Assembly (NCBI GenBank): GCA_023101885.1
Contig: JALPQD010000390.1
Coordinates: 248,001 to 312,000, forward strand
DNA length: 64,000 bases
Origin: Typhlomys cinereus
Taxonomy: Eukaryota; Chordata; Mammalia; Rodentia; Platacanthomyidae
Reading direction: 5' to 3'
The translations under genes were made by a program, and so were the position numbers. Positions 10,608 to 26,118 of this stretch are shown one piece after another (the first letter of the stretch is position 1; the number at the start of each line of letters is the position of its first letter). A model generated the notes under the pieces. That model did not search any database and was not told where the DNA came from. It worked only from the letters and a program-made list of their open reading frames with translations.

Positions 10608-13600
10608 GACCACTGTGAGCTTTCTGTGACCACTAGGAACTATGGCAATGTGTCCTCTCTATAATTACTATGAGCTGTGAAAACCGTGAGCTTTCCATGA
10701 CCACTGTGAGCTCTGTAAGGCCACTATGAGTTTTCTATTACCACTATGAACTATGAGCGCTATGAGCCATCTATGTCCTCTGTGAGGTATGACACGTATG
10801 AGCTCTCTATGACAAAAGTAAGAACTCTATGGTCACTATGACATTTCTATGACCACTTTAAGCTTTCTCTGACCACTGTGAGTTTTCCTTCACCAGTGTG
10901 AGTTCTCAGTGACCACAGTGAGCTCTCTATGATGACAATGAGCTATGACCACTGTGAGCTCTCTATAATCACTGTGAGCAATGACCACTCTCAGCTCTCT
11001 ATTGCCAATTTTACCTATGGTTACTGCGAGCTCTCAATGACCAATATGAGCTCTCTATGTCCACTTTGGCATCTCTATGAAAACTACCGGCTATCACCAC
11101 TGTGAGCGCTCTATGACCACTGTGAACAATCACCACTGTGAGGTCTCTATGACCACTACAAATTTTGACCACTGAGAGCTCTCTCTATGAACACTATGAG
11201 CAATGATTACTGTGAATTCTTTCTGACCACTAAGAGCTATGACCTTTGTGTGTTCTCTGTGACTACTATGAGCTAAGCCCACAGTGTGTTCTTATATTGC
11301 ATTATGAGCTCTCTATGACCACTGTGAGCTAGGACCACTGTGAACCCTCTAGGACCACTATGGGCTATGACCACTGTGAGCTCTCTATGACCACTATGAG
11401 ACATAACCACTATGAGCTGTAAATGACCACTATGATCTATGACCACTGTGAAATCTCTATGTCCACTAGGAGCTATGACAACTTTAAAATTTCTATGACC
11501 ATTCTGAAGTATGACCACTCTGAGTTCTCTTTGACCACTAGGAGCTCTCGATGACCACTTTGAGCTCTCTAATATCATTATGAGCTATAACCATGTAATT
11601 TCTCCATGAAGATAAAAAGTCTCTATGACCAGTATGAGCAATGTCCTTTTGGGAACTCCCTATAATCATGTAAGAGCTCTATGACCACTATAATCTCTCT
11701 ATGACCACTATGATCTGTGGCCACTGTGAGTTTGCTATCATCACTATGAGCTATGACCACTGTGAGAGCTCTATGACCACTGTGAACTCTTTCTGACCAC
11801 TATTAGCTATGACCAACATGATGTCTCTATGATTATTTTGAACTCTCTATGATCACTGTAGCTCTCTATGAGCTATAAGATCTATGACCATTGTGAGCTC
11901 TCTATGACAACTGTGAGCTTTCTATGAGCACTATGATCTATGACCAATATGGGCTCTCTATCACTACTATGAGCTATGACCACTGTGAGATCTCTGTGAT
12001 GACTATGAGTTCCCTTTGACATCTGTGATCTATGACCTCTATGAGCTCTCTATGGCTACTAAGAGTTATGAGCACTGTGAGCTCTCTATAACCACTGTCA
12101 ACAATGACCACTGTGAGGTCTCTATGACCATTAGGAACTATGACCATTGTGATCTCTCCTGTGGCCAATGTGAACTATCTATAACTATTGTGATTTCTCC
12201 ATGACCACTTTGAGCAGTTTATGACCACTGTCAACTCTCTATATCCACTATGAGCTATGAGCACTATGAGCTGTCTATGAACCCTGTGAGATATGACCAC
12301 TGTGAGCTCTCTATGAGCACTATCGTCTATGACAACTGTGATAGCTCTATGAACACTATGAGCTATGGGCATTATGAGCAATCAGTGAACACAGTGAGCT
12401 TTGAGCACTGTGTGTTTTCTATGAACACTGTTCATACTATGAAGTATGAACACTGTGACTCTGTATGATCACTCTGAGTTCTCTACAACCACTATGATCT
12501 ATGACCATTGTGATCTCTCTATGACCACTATTAGAAAAGACCACTGTGAGCTTACTATGACCACTATGAACGATAACCATTGTGCATTCTCTATGACCAT
12601 GATGAACTCTCTATGACCACTGTGGTCTATGATCACTGTGGGCTCTCTATTATTACTATGACCCATGAGCATTGTGAGCTCTCTATGAAGACTATGATCT
12701 ATGACCACTCTGAGCTCTCTATGGCCACTTGAGCTCTCTATGACTTCTGTGGGCTATAAAAAGGGTCAGCTTTCTAGGACCACTAAGAGCTATGACCACT
12801 GTGAGCTCTTTGACCACTATGACTTATGGCCACTGAGAGCTCTCTATGAACACCATGAGGTCTGTTTGACCAATCTGAGCTGTGACAACTGTGAGCACTT
12901 AAGACAACCATGAGCTATAACCACTGTGAAATCTCTACTGTGAGTTATGACTACTCTGTGGAATCTATGACCACTAGAATCTATTACCACTGTCAGCTGT
13001 CTGTGATCACTATTACCTCTCTATGACCACTATGAGGTATGACCACTGTAACTCCTCTATGACCACTGTAAGCACTTTATGACCACTATAAGTTCTCTGT
13101 TACCACTGTAGCTATCTATGAGCTATATGAACTATGACTCTGGGAGCTTTGTATGACAACTATGAGCTATGACCTCTGTGAATTCTCTATGAATATTATG
13201 AACGATGATCACTGTGAGCTCCCTATGCCCACTATGAGCTATCGACACTGTGAGCTCTCTATGACAATTGTGATTTATGTCCACTGTGAGCTCTCTATCA
13301 CCACTATGAGCTATGACCACTATTAGCTATGACCACTGTTAGCTATGACCATTGTGAGTTCTCTATCACCACTTTGAGCAATGACCATTGTGACTTTTCA
13401 GTGACCAATGTGAGCTCTCTGTCACCACTCTGAGCTGTGAGCTCTGTTAGCTCTCTTGGACGACTTTGAGATAATTCAAGTGTGAAATCTCTAAAACCAC
13501 TATAAGCTATGACTACTGAGAGATCCTTATGCTCTCTCTGAGCTCTCTATGACTATTATGAGCTATGACACCTATGAGTTCTCTATGACTTCTGTAAACT

Positions 13601-16600
13601 AAGACAACTGTGAGTTCTCTATGAGAATTGTGAGCTGTCTATGATCACTGTACCTCTCTGTGACCAGTTTGACTTCTGTATGAACACTATGAGGTATGAC
13701 CACTGTTAGCTCTCATTGCCCATTATGAGCTCTCTATGGCCACTTTGATCTATGATCTCTGTGAGCTCTCTACGACCACTATGAGCACTCTATGACCATT
13801 ATGAGATCTCTATGAACATTATGAGCTCTGTGTGACAACCCTATGCTATTGCCACTGTTAGCTCTCTATGACCACTATGAGCTATGAATGACAAGTATGA
13901 GCTATGAACATTATGAACTCATGACTATGACCTATGAAAACTATTAGTTCTCTGACTGCTGTGAGCTCCATGTGACCACTGTGCGCTCTCTATTACCACT
14001 ATGACTATGACCACTGTGGCCTCGCTATGGCCACCATGAACTATGGTCTCTATGACCTCTATTAGTTATGACGAAAGAGAATTCTCTATGGCCACTATGA
14101 GCTCTCTACTATCACTATGAGTTATGAACACTATGGGTTCTCTATGACCTGTGTGAGTTATGACAACTATGAGCTCTCTTTGACAACTGTGATATACCGA
14201 TGTCTCTATGTGTCTCTATGACCACCGTGAGTTCTTTCTGACCACTGTGACCTCTCTATGAGAACTGTGAGCTATGTTCATTATGAGATATAAGCACTGC
14301 GAGCTCTCTATGACCAGTGTGAGCTGTGATCCCTGTGAGCTCTCTATGACCACTATGAGCTCTCTATGAACATTATGAGCTCTTTACGACAAATATAAGC
14401 TATGACCACTGTGAGCTCTCTGTGACCACTATGAGCTCTGTATGACAGCAGTGAAATCTTCTATGACCACTGTGTTCACTTTATGACCACTTTGAGCACT
14501 ATATGACCAGTCTAAGCTGTATATGTCCACTGTGAGCTCTCTTATGAGATCTGTATGACAAATATAAACTATAACCACAGTGAGCTCTCTATGACCACTG
14601 TGAACTCCTAAGCTCTCTATGACTTCTCTGAGTTATGATTACTGTGAGCTCTCTATAAACACTATGAGCTGTGACAGAGTGAGCTCTCCATGACCAGTGT
14701 TAGAAATGACTACTGTGTGCTCCCTTTGACCACTATAAGCCGTGACAACTATGACTTCTTTATGACCCCTGTGAGCTCTGACTACTGTAAGGTCTCTATG
14801 TCCATTATAAGTTAATACCACTATGAGCTATGACCACTGTGGTCCCTTTGTGACCACTGTGAATTCTCTATGACCACTGTTAGCACTGTATGGCATCTGA
14901 AAGATCTCTATGACCACTATGATCTAACACCACTGATCTTTCTTTGCCCACTGTGAGCTCTCCATGAGCACTGTGACTTATGACCCCTGTGAATTTTCTA
15001 TGCCTACTATGTTTTCTTTATCACCATTCTGAGCTCTCTATGACCACTATGATGTCTATGTGACTACTCTGAGCTCTCTGTGACCTCTGTGACCGTTCTA
15101 TCACCACTGTGAGCTCTCTTTGACCACTATGAGCTCTCTATGTCTACTTTGAGATGTGAACACTGTGAGCTTAATTTGATCACCATGAGTTCTCAATGAC
15201 CACCGTGATCTCTCTATGACCTATTTTAACTCTTTATGACCACTGTAGGTCTCTTTGAGCAATACAACCTATGACCACTGTGAGCTCTCTATAACCACCA
15301 TGAGCTATGATCACTGTGAATTATCTGTGAACACTGTAAGCTTTCTATGACCACTTTGAGCTCTCTATGACCACTATGGGCTATTACTACTGTGAGCTAT
15401 TTATGAACATTTTAAGCCTTCTATGACCACTATGAACTATGAATGCTGTAAGATCTTTATTTCAACACAGAGTTATAAATACTATGAACTCTTTATGAAC
15501 ACTGTAAGCTCTCTATGACCACTGTCAGCTATTACCACTTTGTGTTCTCTATTATCACTTGATCTTTCTATGACTACTGCGAACTCTTTATGAACCCTGT
15601 GATTTATGATCACAGTGAGATGTCTAGCACCACTATGAACTTTGACCACTGTGAACTCTCCATGACTACTTTGAGCTATGACTGTTGTGAGCTCTCTGTG
15701 GGTGGTATGATCTTCGACTACAGCGAGGTCTCTATGACCATTATGAACTGTCTATAATCACTGTATGCTGTGACTACTCTGAGCTCTCTATGACCTCTAT
15801 GAACTATAAGAACTGTGAGGTCTCTTTGAACACTGTGAGTTCTCTATGAGTAGTAAGAGCTCTATATGACCACCCTGAGCCCTCTATGACCACTATGAGT
15901 TCCTTTGACCACTGTGACCTATGACCACTATGAGCTCTCTATGATCACTGTGAGGTCTCTTTGATGTCTGTGAGCTCCTTATTAGCACTCTGAGCTCAAA
16001 TCACTGTGATCTCTCTATGTTCATTATGAGCTCTGTATGACCTCTGTGAACCCTGACTATTGTGACCTTTCTATGAGCACTCTGAGCTATGACCACTGTG
16101 AGCTATGACCACTATGAGCTATGACCCTGTGAGCTTTTTATGATGATTATGAGTTCTCTATGACCACTGAGAGCTATTACCACTGATAGGTTTCTATGAC
16201 CATTATGAGTTCTCTATGGCCACTATGAGCCCAATTTGACCACTGTAAGCTCTCTATGACATCTATGAGCCCTGCATGACATCTGCAAGGTCTCTATGCA
16301 CAATGTGAGCTCTCTATGACCAATATGAACAATGACCACTGTGAACTCTCCATGACCACTATAAACTATATCACTATGAGGTCTCTTTGAACACTGTGAT
16401 TTCTCTATGGGCAGTAGAAGCTCTATATGACCACTCTGACTCTCTAGGACCACTATGAGATCTCTACAACAATTGTGACCTACGATCACTTTGAGCTGTC
16501 TATGATCACTATGAAGTCTCTATTCTGACTGTGAGGTCTGTATAAGCACTGTGACCTATGACCAATGTGAGCTCTCTATGACCACCATGATCTCTGTATG

Positions 16601-19600
16601 ACCACTGTTAGCTCCCTATGACCTCTGTAAGTTCTCTATGACCACTGCAAGCTCTCTATGACCATTGTGTGCTCTCTATGACCACTATGAGCAATGACCA
16701 CTGTGAGCACTCTATGACCACTGTAGTCTCTCTATAACCACTATGATCTGTGACCACTATGAGCTCTCTCTCACAAGTATGAGTTATGATCACTGTGTGC
16801 TCTCTATGAAGATTATGAATTCTCTGTGACCACTGTGTTCTGTGAGCACTCTTATCTCTGTGACCATTGTGAGATATGACCACAGTGATCTCTCTATGAT
16901 AACTATGAATTCTGTGTGACTACTGTGAACTCTCTATGACCATTGTAATTTCTCTGACCACTATGAGCTCTCTATTAGCACTGAACTATGATCACTGTGA
17001 GCTCTCAATGACCACTATGAGATATTATTACTGTGAACTCACTATGACCACTGTGAGCTCTCTATGACCACTATGACCTCCCTATGAACACTTTCACTTA
17101 TCTATGATTACTGTAGGATCTGTATCACTACTGTAAGCTCTGTAAACAGTATGAATTCTTTTACCTCTGTGAGCTCTCTATGACTACTGTGGCCTCTCTA
17201 TGCCATTTTCAGCTCTCTATGATGACTGGGAGGTTGTCTATGACAACTGTAAGCTCTGTAAGAGAACGATGACCTATGACCATTGTGAGATCCCTATTAT
17301 CTCAAAGCCCTATGAACACGATGGGCTCTGTATGACCACTTGAACTTTCTAAGACCACTGTTAGCAGTCTATGGCCACTTTGAGTTCTCTATGACCATTA
17401 TGGACTATGATTTCTGTGAACTATCTATGACCACTTTGAGCTCTCTGTGACCACTATGAGCTATGACCACTCTGAGCTCTCCATTACCACATAGAGCTAT
17501 GAACAGTATGAGCTTTGTATGACCACTATAAGCTCTTTAGGAAAATTGTGAGCAGTCTATGACCACTGTGCACTCTGTGACAACTGTGATCTTTCAATGA
17601 ACACTGTGAGCTCTTTATGACCACTAAGACTATGACCGTTGTGATATGATCTCTACGAGCTTTGACCTTTGTGAGGTCTCTATGATTATTATGAGCTCTC
17701 TCCGACCACTGTGTGCTATGACAACTGTGAGCTCTCTATGACCACTATTAGCTCTCTGATCATTTTGAGCTATCTATAATCCCTGTGAGTTGACTTTCAT
17801 CACTGTGAGCTCTCTATGACCACTGTGAGCTCTCTATGACCACTAAGAGTTATGACCACTGTGAGCTCTTTCTGTGCGCTATTGGCTCTCTAAGACCCCC
17901 TGGAGATCTCTATGATCACTGTGAGCTCACTTTGACCACTGTGAGCTCTCTAAGACAACTGTGAGCTCTCAAAGACTACAGTGAGCTCCCTGACCACTAT
18001 GAGCTATGACCACTGTGACCTCTCTATGACCAGTGTAAGGTCTCAATGACAACTGTGATCTCACCGTGATGATTTGAGCTCTCTATAAGCACTATGACTG
18101 ATGACCAACGTGAGCAGTCTATGACCATTATTAGCTCTGTATGACTACTTTTATTCTATGACCATTGTGAATTCCCTATGACCATTATGAGTTCTCTATG
18201 ATTACTTTGAGCTATGAGCACTGGGAGCTCTCTACGACCACTATTAGCTCTCTATCATAACTTTGAGATATCTATAATCACTTTGAGCTCACTTTGACCA
18301 CTGTGAGATCTCCAGGACCACTGTGAGCTCTCTATGATCACTGTAAGCTTTGTATTACAATTATGAGCTATCACCACTGTGTGCTTTCTTTGACCACTGT
18401 GAGCTGTGACCACTATGAGCCCTCTATGACTTGTGTGTGCTCAGTTTGACCAAGCCAAGTTCTCTATGACCACTGTGAGCTTTCTATGACAACTATTAGC
18501 TTTCTATTACCACCATCAGTTCTATATGACACTATTAGCTATGACCACATGTGAGCTCTCTATGACAATTATATGCTAAGACCACTGAGTTCTCTTTGAC
18601 TACTTTGAGCTATGACCACTGTGAGTTTTGTATGACCTGTATGAGCTCACTTTGACCACTGTGAGAACTCTATGACCACTGTGAGCTCCCTCCATGACCA
18701 ATATGGGTATGACAACTGATAGCGCTCTATGGCCACTATAAGCTGTGACCATTGTGAATTCCTTACAACTGCGCTCTCCATGACTACTGTGTGCTATTAT
18801 CACTGTGAGCTCTCTATGACCAGCTTGAGCTATGACAAGAGTGAGCTCAGTATGAACACTGTGAGCAATCTATGAGCATTTTTACATCTCTATGATGATT
18901 TTGAGCTTTCTAAGACAGCTGTGAGCTCTCTATGACCACTGTGAGCTCTCCATGAGCACTATGAGCTATGACAACTGTTAGCTCTATGAGCTGTGATCAC
19001 TCTGGGCTCTCTGTGAGCAGCATGAGCTCTCTATAACTACTATAATCTATGTCCAATACTATAATCTATGACTACTATGAGCTATGGCCACTGTGAGCTC
19101 TCTATGAATACTATGAGCTCTCTATGACTAGTATAAGCTATGACCAGTGGGACTTCACCATTAATACTTTGAGCACTTTATGACCATTGTGAGCTGTCTT
19201 TGACCACTGTGAGCTATGACCACTGTGAATTCTCTATAACCTGTCAGAGCTCAGTTTGATCACTGTGACCTCTCTATGACCACAGTGAACTCTCCATGAC
19301 CACGATGAGCTTGACCACTGTGAGGTCTCTATGACAATTTTGAGCTAAGACCATTGTGAGCTCTCTTTGACCACTGTGAGCTCTGATTACTGAGAATTCT
19401 CTATGACCTCTATGTGCTCACTTTGACCACTGTGAGAACTCTATGACCACTCTCAGCTATCTATAACCATGACCACTATGAGGTGTGACAACTGTTAGTT
19501 CTCTATGACCATTATGAGCTATGACCATTATGAGCTCTTTATGAATACTTTATGCTATTATCACTGTGAGCTCTCTATGACCATTATTAGCTCTCTATGA

Positions 19601-22600
19601 CCACTTTGAGCTGTCTATGAGCACTATGATCTATGACCACTATGACCTCTCTGTGAAAACTATGAGGTCTCTATGACAACTCTGATCTCTCTATGACCAG
19701 CATGAGTCATGACAAGTGTGAGCTCAGTATGACCACCCTGAGCACTCTATGACCACTCTGAGCTCTCTCTGATCACTATGAGCCTTGACCACTGGGAGCC
19801 CTTTATTGACCACTATGAGGTATGACAAAAATAAGCAGTCCATTTCCATTATGAGCTCTCTGTTATGACTGTGAGCTATAATTATATTCTGTATGACCAC
19901 TATGAACTATGACTAAAGTGAAACACTAAAACACTATGAGCTTTCTATTACTAGTATGAGTTATGACCAGTGTGACTTCACTATGAACACTTTGAGCACT
20001 TTATAACCACTGTGAGCTCTCTATGACCACTATGAGATATGAAAACTGGGAGGTTTCTACGACCACTGTGTGGTCTCTATGACTACTATGTCTTATGACA
20101 ACTTGAGATCTCTAGGAGAATTATGATCTATGGCCACTGTGAGCTCTATGTAGCCACCGTAGACTCTCTAACACAATTATTAGATATGATGACTGTGAGC
20201 ACTCTATGACCTCTATGAGCTATGACCATTGTAAGTTCTCTGACAACTATAAGCTCTCTATTACAACTCTAAACTGTGGCAACTGTGAGCTCTCTATTAT
20301 CATTGTGAGATCTCTATGACCAGTGTATGCTGTCTATGACCACTGTGAGCTTCCTATGATCACTATGATCTATGACCATTTTGAGCTGTCTAATACCATT
20401 ATGAGCAATGACCACTGTAATATCGCCATGAAAATTAGGAAGTCTCCATGACCACTGCGAGCAATGACTATTCATGTGACATCTTCATGACCACTCTGAG
20501 TTCTCTAGGACCACTATGATCTGTGGCCACTGTGAATTCTCTATCACCACTATGAGCTATGACCACTGTGAGATCTCTATAATCACTGTGAACTCTTTCT
20601 GACCACTATTAGCTATGACCAATGTTATGTCTCTATGATTACTTTGAACTCTTTATCATTTTGAGCTCTCTGTGATCACTCTAGCTCTCTATGGGCATGT
20701 GAGCTATCTATCACCACCGGAATCACTCTACAAACACTTTGAGCTCTCTTCAAGAACTATGACCTATGACCACTGTGAGCTCTCTAAGACCACTAGGAAC
20801 TATGACTACTCTGAACTTTTTGTAACTACTCTGAGCTATGACCACTGTGAGCTCTCTATGATTAATATGAGCTCTCTATGACCACTATGAGTACTCTATG
20901 ATCATTATGACCTCTCTATGACCACTGTAAGCTACAACAACTGTGAGCTATCTGGGACTACTGTGAGCTACCACCACTATGAATTGTCTATAAACCCTCT
21001 GATCTCTCTATGACAACTCTAGGACTATTTTGACCTATCAAAACTTTGAGTGCCTTACAGTGAGCTCTCTATGATTAATATGAGCTCTCTATGACCATTG
21101 TGAGTTATGACCACTATGAGTACTCTATGATTATTATGCACTATGACCACTCCCCTTTATCTGAGACCACTGTGAGCTATCACCACTATGAGTTGTCTAT
21201 GATACCTGTGATCTCTCTATGACCACTGTGAGCACTCTGGGAGCATTATGACCTATCAAAACTTTGAGTACTCTATGACTATGACCTGGGGTAACTGTGA
21301 GCTCTCCTTGAGCTTGTGAGCTTCTATGAAGAGTATGAGCTCTCTATGACCACTGTGAGCTCTCTATGACCATTAGGAGCTCTTGGTGACCACTGTGACT
21401 TCACTATGACCACTTTGAGCTTTCTAAGATCATTTTGAGTTCACTTTGACTACTGTGAGCTCTCTGTGACCATTGTCAGCTCTCAATGAGAACTGTGAAC
21501 TATCTATGATTACAGTGAGCTCTCTTTGTCCACTATAAGCTATGACCACTGTGAGCTCTCTATGACAATTATGAGGTACGACTGCTGTGAGCTCTCTTAG
21601 ACCACTGTGAGCAATGATCACTGTGAGTATTCTATGACCTGTGTGAGCTCACTTTGACCATGGTGAGCATTCTCTAATCACTGTGAGTTCTCTATCACCA
21701 CTGTGAGCTCTCCATAGCCATTATGAGTTATGACAACTGTTAGCTCACTATGACCACATGAGCTATGACCACTGTAAATTCTCTATGACAATTATGGGCT
21801 CTGTATGACCCCTGTTAGCTATGATGATTGTGAGCTATTTGTGACCACTATTATCTCTCTATGATCACTTTGAGCTCCCTATGACACCTGAGATCTTTCT
21901 ATGACCACTATGAACTCTCTATGAACACTATGATATGTGACCACTTTGAGCTCTCTATGACCACTATGATTTGTGAGTACTGAGAGCTCTTTATAACAGC
22001 TATGAGTTTTAGTCACTCTGAACTTTCTATGACCAAATGTGGGTTCTCTCTAATCACTATGTTCTATGAACACTATGAGTTTCCTCTAACCAGTATGAGC
22101 TATGACAACTGTGAGATCTTTATGACCACTATGAGCTATTAGCATTGTGAGCTGTCTATGACCACTCTGGCCTCTCTAGGAGCATTATACTCTATGACGA
22201 CGGTGAGCTCTCTATGATTACTATTAGCCCTCTGCAACTACTTTCATCTCTCTATGGCAACTGTGAGCTCTCAGTGTCCACTATGAGCTATTACCATTGT
22301 GAGCTCTCTTTGACCACTGTGAACTCCCTATGAGCACTATGATCTATGACCACTGTGAATTCTCTATGACTACTGTGAACACTCTGTGACTATTTTCAGC
22401 TTTCTATGACCACTTTCAGCATTCTGTGACCATTGTGAACTCTCTATGAACAATATGACCTATCACCACTGGGAGCTTGCTATGACTACTATGAACTATT
22501 ATGAATTTGAGCTGTTAGCTATGACCACTGTCAGTTCTCTATTATCACAGAATGCTATGACCACTATGAGCTCTGTATGACCACTGTAGGGTCTCTATGA

Positions 22601-25600
22601 CCAGTGTGAGCTCTCTGCGATCACTCTGAGCACTATTAGCTCTCTATGAACACTGTGAAATATCACCACTTTGAATTATCTATGACCACTTTGAGGTCTC
22701 TATGACCACTGTGAGCTCTCTATAACCACTGTGAGCTCTCTATGAGCACTATGAACTGTGACTATTATGAGATGTCTATGACCACTATAGTTATAACCAC
22801 TGTGAGCACTACATGAGCACTGTTATGACTACTGTGAACTCTCTATGATGATTATGAATTCTCTCTGATCACTGTGAGCTCTCTATGGCAACTGTAAGCT
22901 CTCTATGATAACTGTGAGCTCTCCCTGACTAACTTCAGCTATGACCACTATGAGCTGTAGATGACCACTGTGAGCTATGACCACTGTGAGCTCTCTATGA
23001 CCTCTGTGACTTCCCTTTGACCACTGTGAACTGTGACTATTGTGAGATCTCTATGACAACTCTGAGCTATAATCATTGAGAGCTCTCTCTGACCACTATG
23101 TATTCTCTATTACCACTCTGAGCTATGACCAGTGTGAGTTCTCTGACCACACTGAGCTATGACCATGTTGAGCTTTCTATAACCACTGTGATCTTTCTAT
23201 ATACACTGTGATGTATGATCACTATGAGCTCTCTCACCAGTATGACTATGAACACTGTGTGCTCACTATGAAGATTATGAATCCTCTGTGACCACCGTGT
23301 GCTATGAGCTCTCTGAGCTCTCAATGACCACTATGAGCTATGACCACAGTGAGCTCTCTATGACCACTATGAGCTCAATGAGACGACTGTGAGCTCTCTG
23401 TGACCACTATAAGTTCTCTGACCACTATGAGGTCTCTATTAACACTATGAGCTATGATTGCTGTGATTTCTCTATGGCCAGTATGAGCTATTACCACCAT
23501 GAACTCACTATGACCACCGTGAACTCTCTATGATCACTGTGACTTTTCTATGACCACTTTCTCTTAGCTCTGTCACTACTGTGAGCCCTCTATGAAGAAT
23601 GTGAGCTCTCTATGACCACTTTGAATTCTCTATGATACCACTATGAGTTTTCTATGACCACAGTGACCTCCCCATGGGAACTTTGAAATCTCTATGACCA
23701 CTGTGAGGTTTCTATGATGATTGTGAACTGTGTATGAGATCTCTGATCTTTGACCATTGTAAGTTCTCTATGTCCATTATGAGTTCTCTATTACCACTAT
23801 GAGCTGTGACTACTGTGAGGATTATATGACTACTGTGAGCTCTTTTGAGTTCTGAAAGCTGTCTATGACCATTTTGAGCTCTCTGTGACAACTGGGAGCA
23901 CTCTAAGACAACTGTTAGAACTCTATGACCACTTTGACGTCTCTGTGACCGCAATGAGCTACGACCACTCTCAGCTTCCATGGCCAACATAACCTATGAC
24001 AACTCTGAGCTCTCAATGACCATTATAAGCACTCTATGACCACTATTAGCTATGACCACTGTGAGCTCTATATGATCACTGTGAGTTCTCAATGAACACC
24101 ATGAGCTCTTTATGATGACTGCGAGCTCTCCATGTCTACTATGAGCTATGACTACCTGAGCTGTCTGTGACAAATATGAGCTGTGACCACTGTGAATTCT
24201 CAATGACCACTATGAGCTCTTTGACCACTGTGAGCTCTCTATAACCACTGTGAGCTCTCATATCACTGTGAGCTATGACCACTGTAGGCACTCTATGCCC
24301 AGTGTAAGCTGTGACCACTCTGAACTCTCTATGACCACTGTAAGCTCTCTATGTTTACTAGGAGTTCTGTATGACTAGTGTGAGTTCTCTGTTACCACTA
24401 TGAGCAATGATGACTGTGAGCTCACTATGAAATCTGTGAGCTCTTTATGAAAACAATGAGCCCTCTATGGCTACTTTGAAATATCTGACACCTGTGACTG
24501 CTCCATGACCACTTTGAATGCTCTATGACTATTCTGAGCTATGGCCACTGTGAGCTCTTTATGAACAATATGAGCTATGAGCACTGTGAGGTCTCTATGA
24601 CAATTATGAGTTATGACCACTATGAGAGCACTATGACCATTATGAGATCAATATGAAAATTATTAGTTCTCTAAGACCACTTTGAGTTATGACCACGATG
24701 AGCTCTGGGAGCTCTGTGCTCTCTATGACAACTATGCATTATGACCATCATGAACTGTCAAGGACCACTATGACCTCTCTATGGCAAGTATAAGCCATGA
24801 CAACTATGAAGTCTGTATGACCACTGTGAGCTCTCTGTCATCACTGTGCACTCTCTATCACCACTATGATCTATGAGTCCTATGAGCTCTCTATTTCTAT
24901 GTGAGCTATCCTTGTCCACTATGAGCTCACTATGGCCATTATGAGCTCTTTATTACTAATATACGCAATGACTATTGTGAGCTATCTATGATCACAAGGA
25001 GCTGTGAACAATATAATCTGGCTATGACAGCTGTGAGTTCTCTATGACCACTGTGAAATCGTTGACGACTGTTACCTGTCTGTGACCACCATGAACTCTC
25101 TAGCTCTTTGTGACTAGTATGAGCTATGGCCACTGTGATCTCTATGACCACTGTGAGCACTCTATGACCATTATGAACTAAGACCACCGTGAGCTCACTA
25201 TGAACATTATTATCTCTCTATGATCACTGTGAGCTCTCCATGATCAATGTACACTCTCTATGGCCATCATGCACTCCCTGTGACCACTATGAGCTTTCTA
25301 TGTCCACTATGAGATATAACCAGTATGAGTTCTCTGTGATGATTGTGAGTTTTCTGGGACCACTGTTATTTCTCTATGACCACAAGAGATTTCTAACAGC
25401 ATTAGGAACTATGATGTCTCTGTGACCACTATGATCTGTGACAACTATGACATCCTTATTACTATTTTGAGCTATCTATGACAATGTGAGCTATCTATGA
25501 TAACTATGAGCTCTCTGTGACCACTATTAGCTATGACCACTGTGAGCTATCTATATACACTATGTGCTATGATCACAGTTCACTTTGACCACTGTGAGCT

Positions 25601-26118
25601 ATCTATGTTCAAAATGACTTACGACCAAGGTGAGCTCTGTGAAAATATTATGAGCTGTAACTACTTTGAGCTCTCTATGTCTGCTATGAACTCTCTATGA
25701 CCACTATGAGTTCTGTATGACCAATATGAGCTACAACCACTGTGAGATGTCTATTAACACTCTGAGCTATGAACACTGTAAGATCTCTAAGACTAATATG
25801 ACCACTGTGAGCTCTCTATGAGAACTATGAGCTATGAGCATTGTGAGCTCTCTAGGACTACTATGAGCTCTCTATGACCAGTGTGAACTATGACCACTGT
25901 GAGCTCTCTATGAACACTATGAGCTATGAACACTTATACCACTCATTGTCCATTATGAGCTCTTTATAAGCACAGTGAGCTCTCCATGACTACTGTGAGG
26001 CATGACTACTGTAAATAACACTATAAACATTATTAGCTCTCTATGACCACTACAAAGTCTCTATTACCACTATGAGCTCTTCATGACCAATAAGTCATGA
26101 CCACTGTGAGGTCTTGAT
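10608..26118. repeat. Degenerate 20/16-bp satellite, block 2
   Basis: This is the longest uninterrupted array, 15.5 kb of the same 20/16-bp units with no other element inside. Larger-scale duplications can be read from shared rare variants. The stretch 11590-11870 matches 20400-20690, around 18590-19200 matches 19390-20030 (spacing about 0.8 kb), and 20848-21060 matches 21061-21275. Some stretches (12016-12470) keep strict 20+16 alternation. Reading frames of 60-100 codons here are by-products of that period. No promoter, RNA gene or host exon is visible. Confidence 0.95.

Noticed and set aside
11273..11578. Open frames of 60-105 codons throughout the satellite with HSGHRELTVVI- or YDHCELSMTTMS-like repeats
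   Set aside because: They occur on both strands and in several frames, repeat with the 36-bp satellite dimer, begin at arbitrary ATGs within units, and show no codon bias, splice context or promoter. They are by-products of the repeat.
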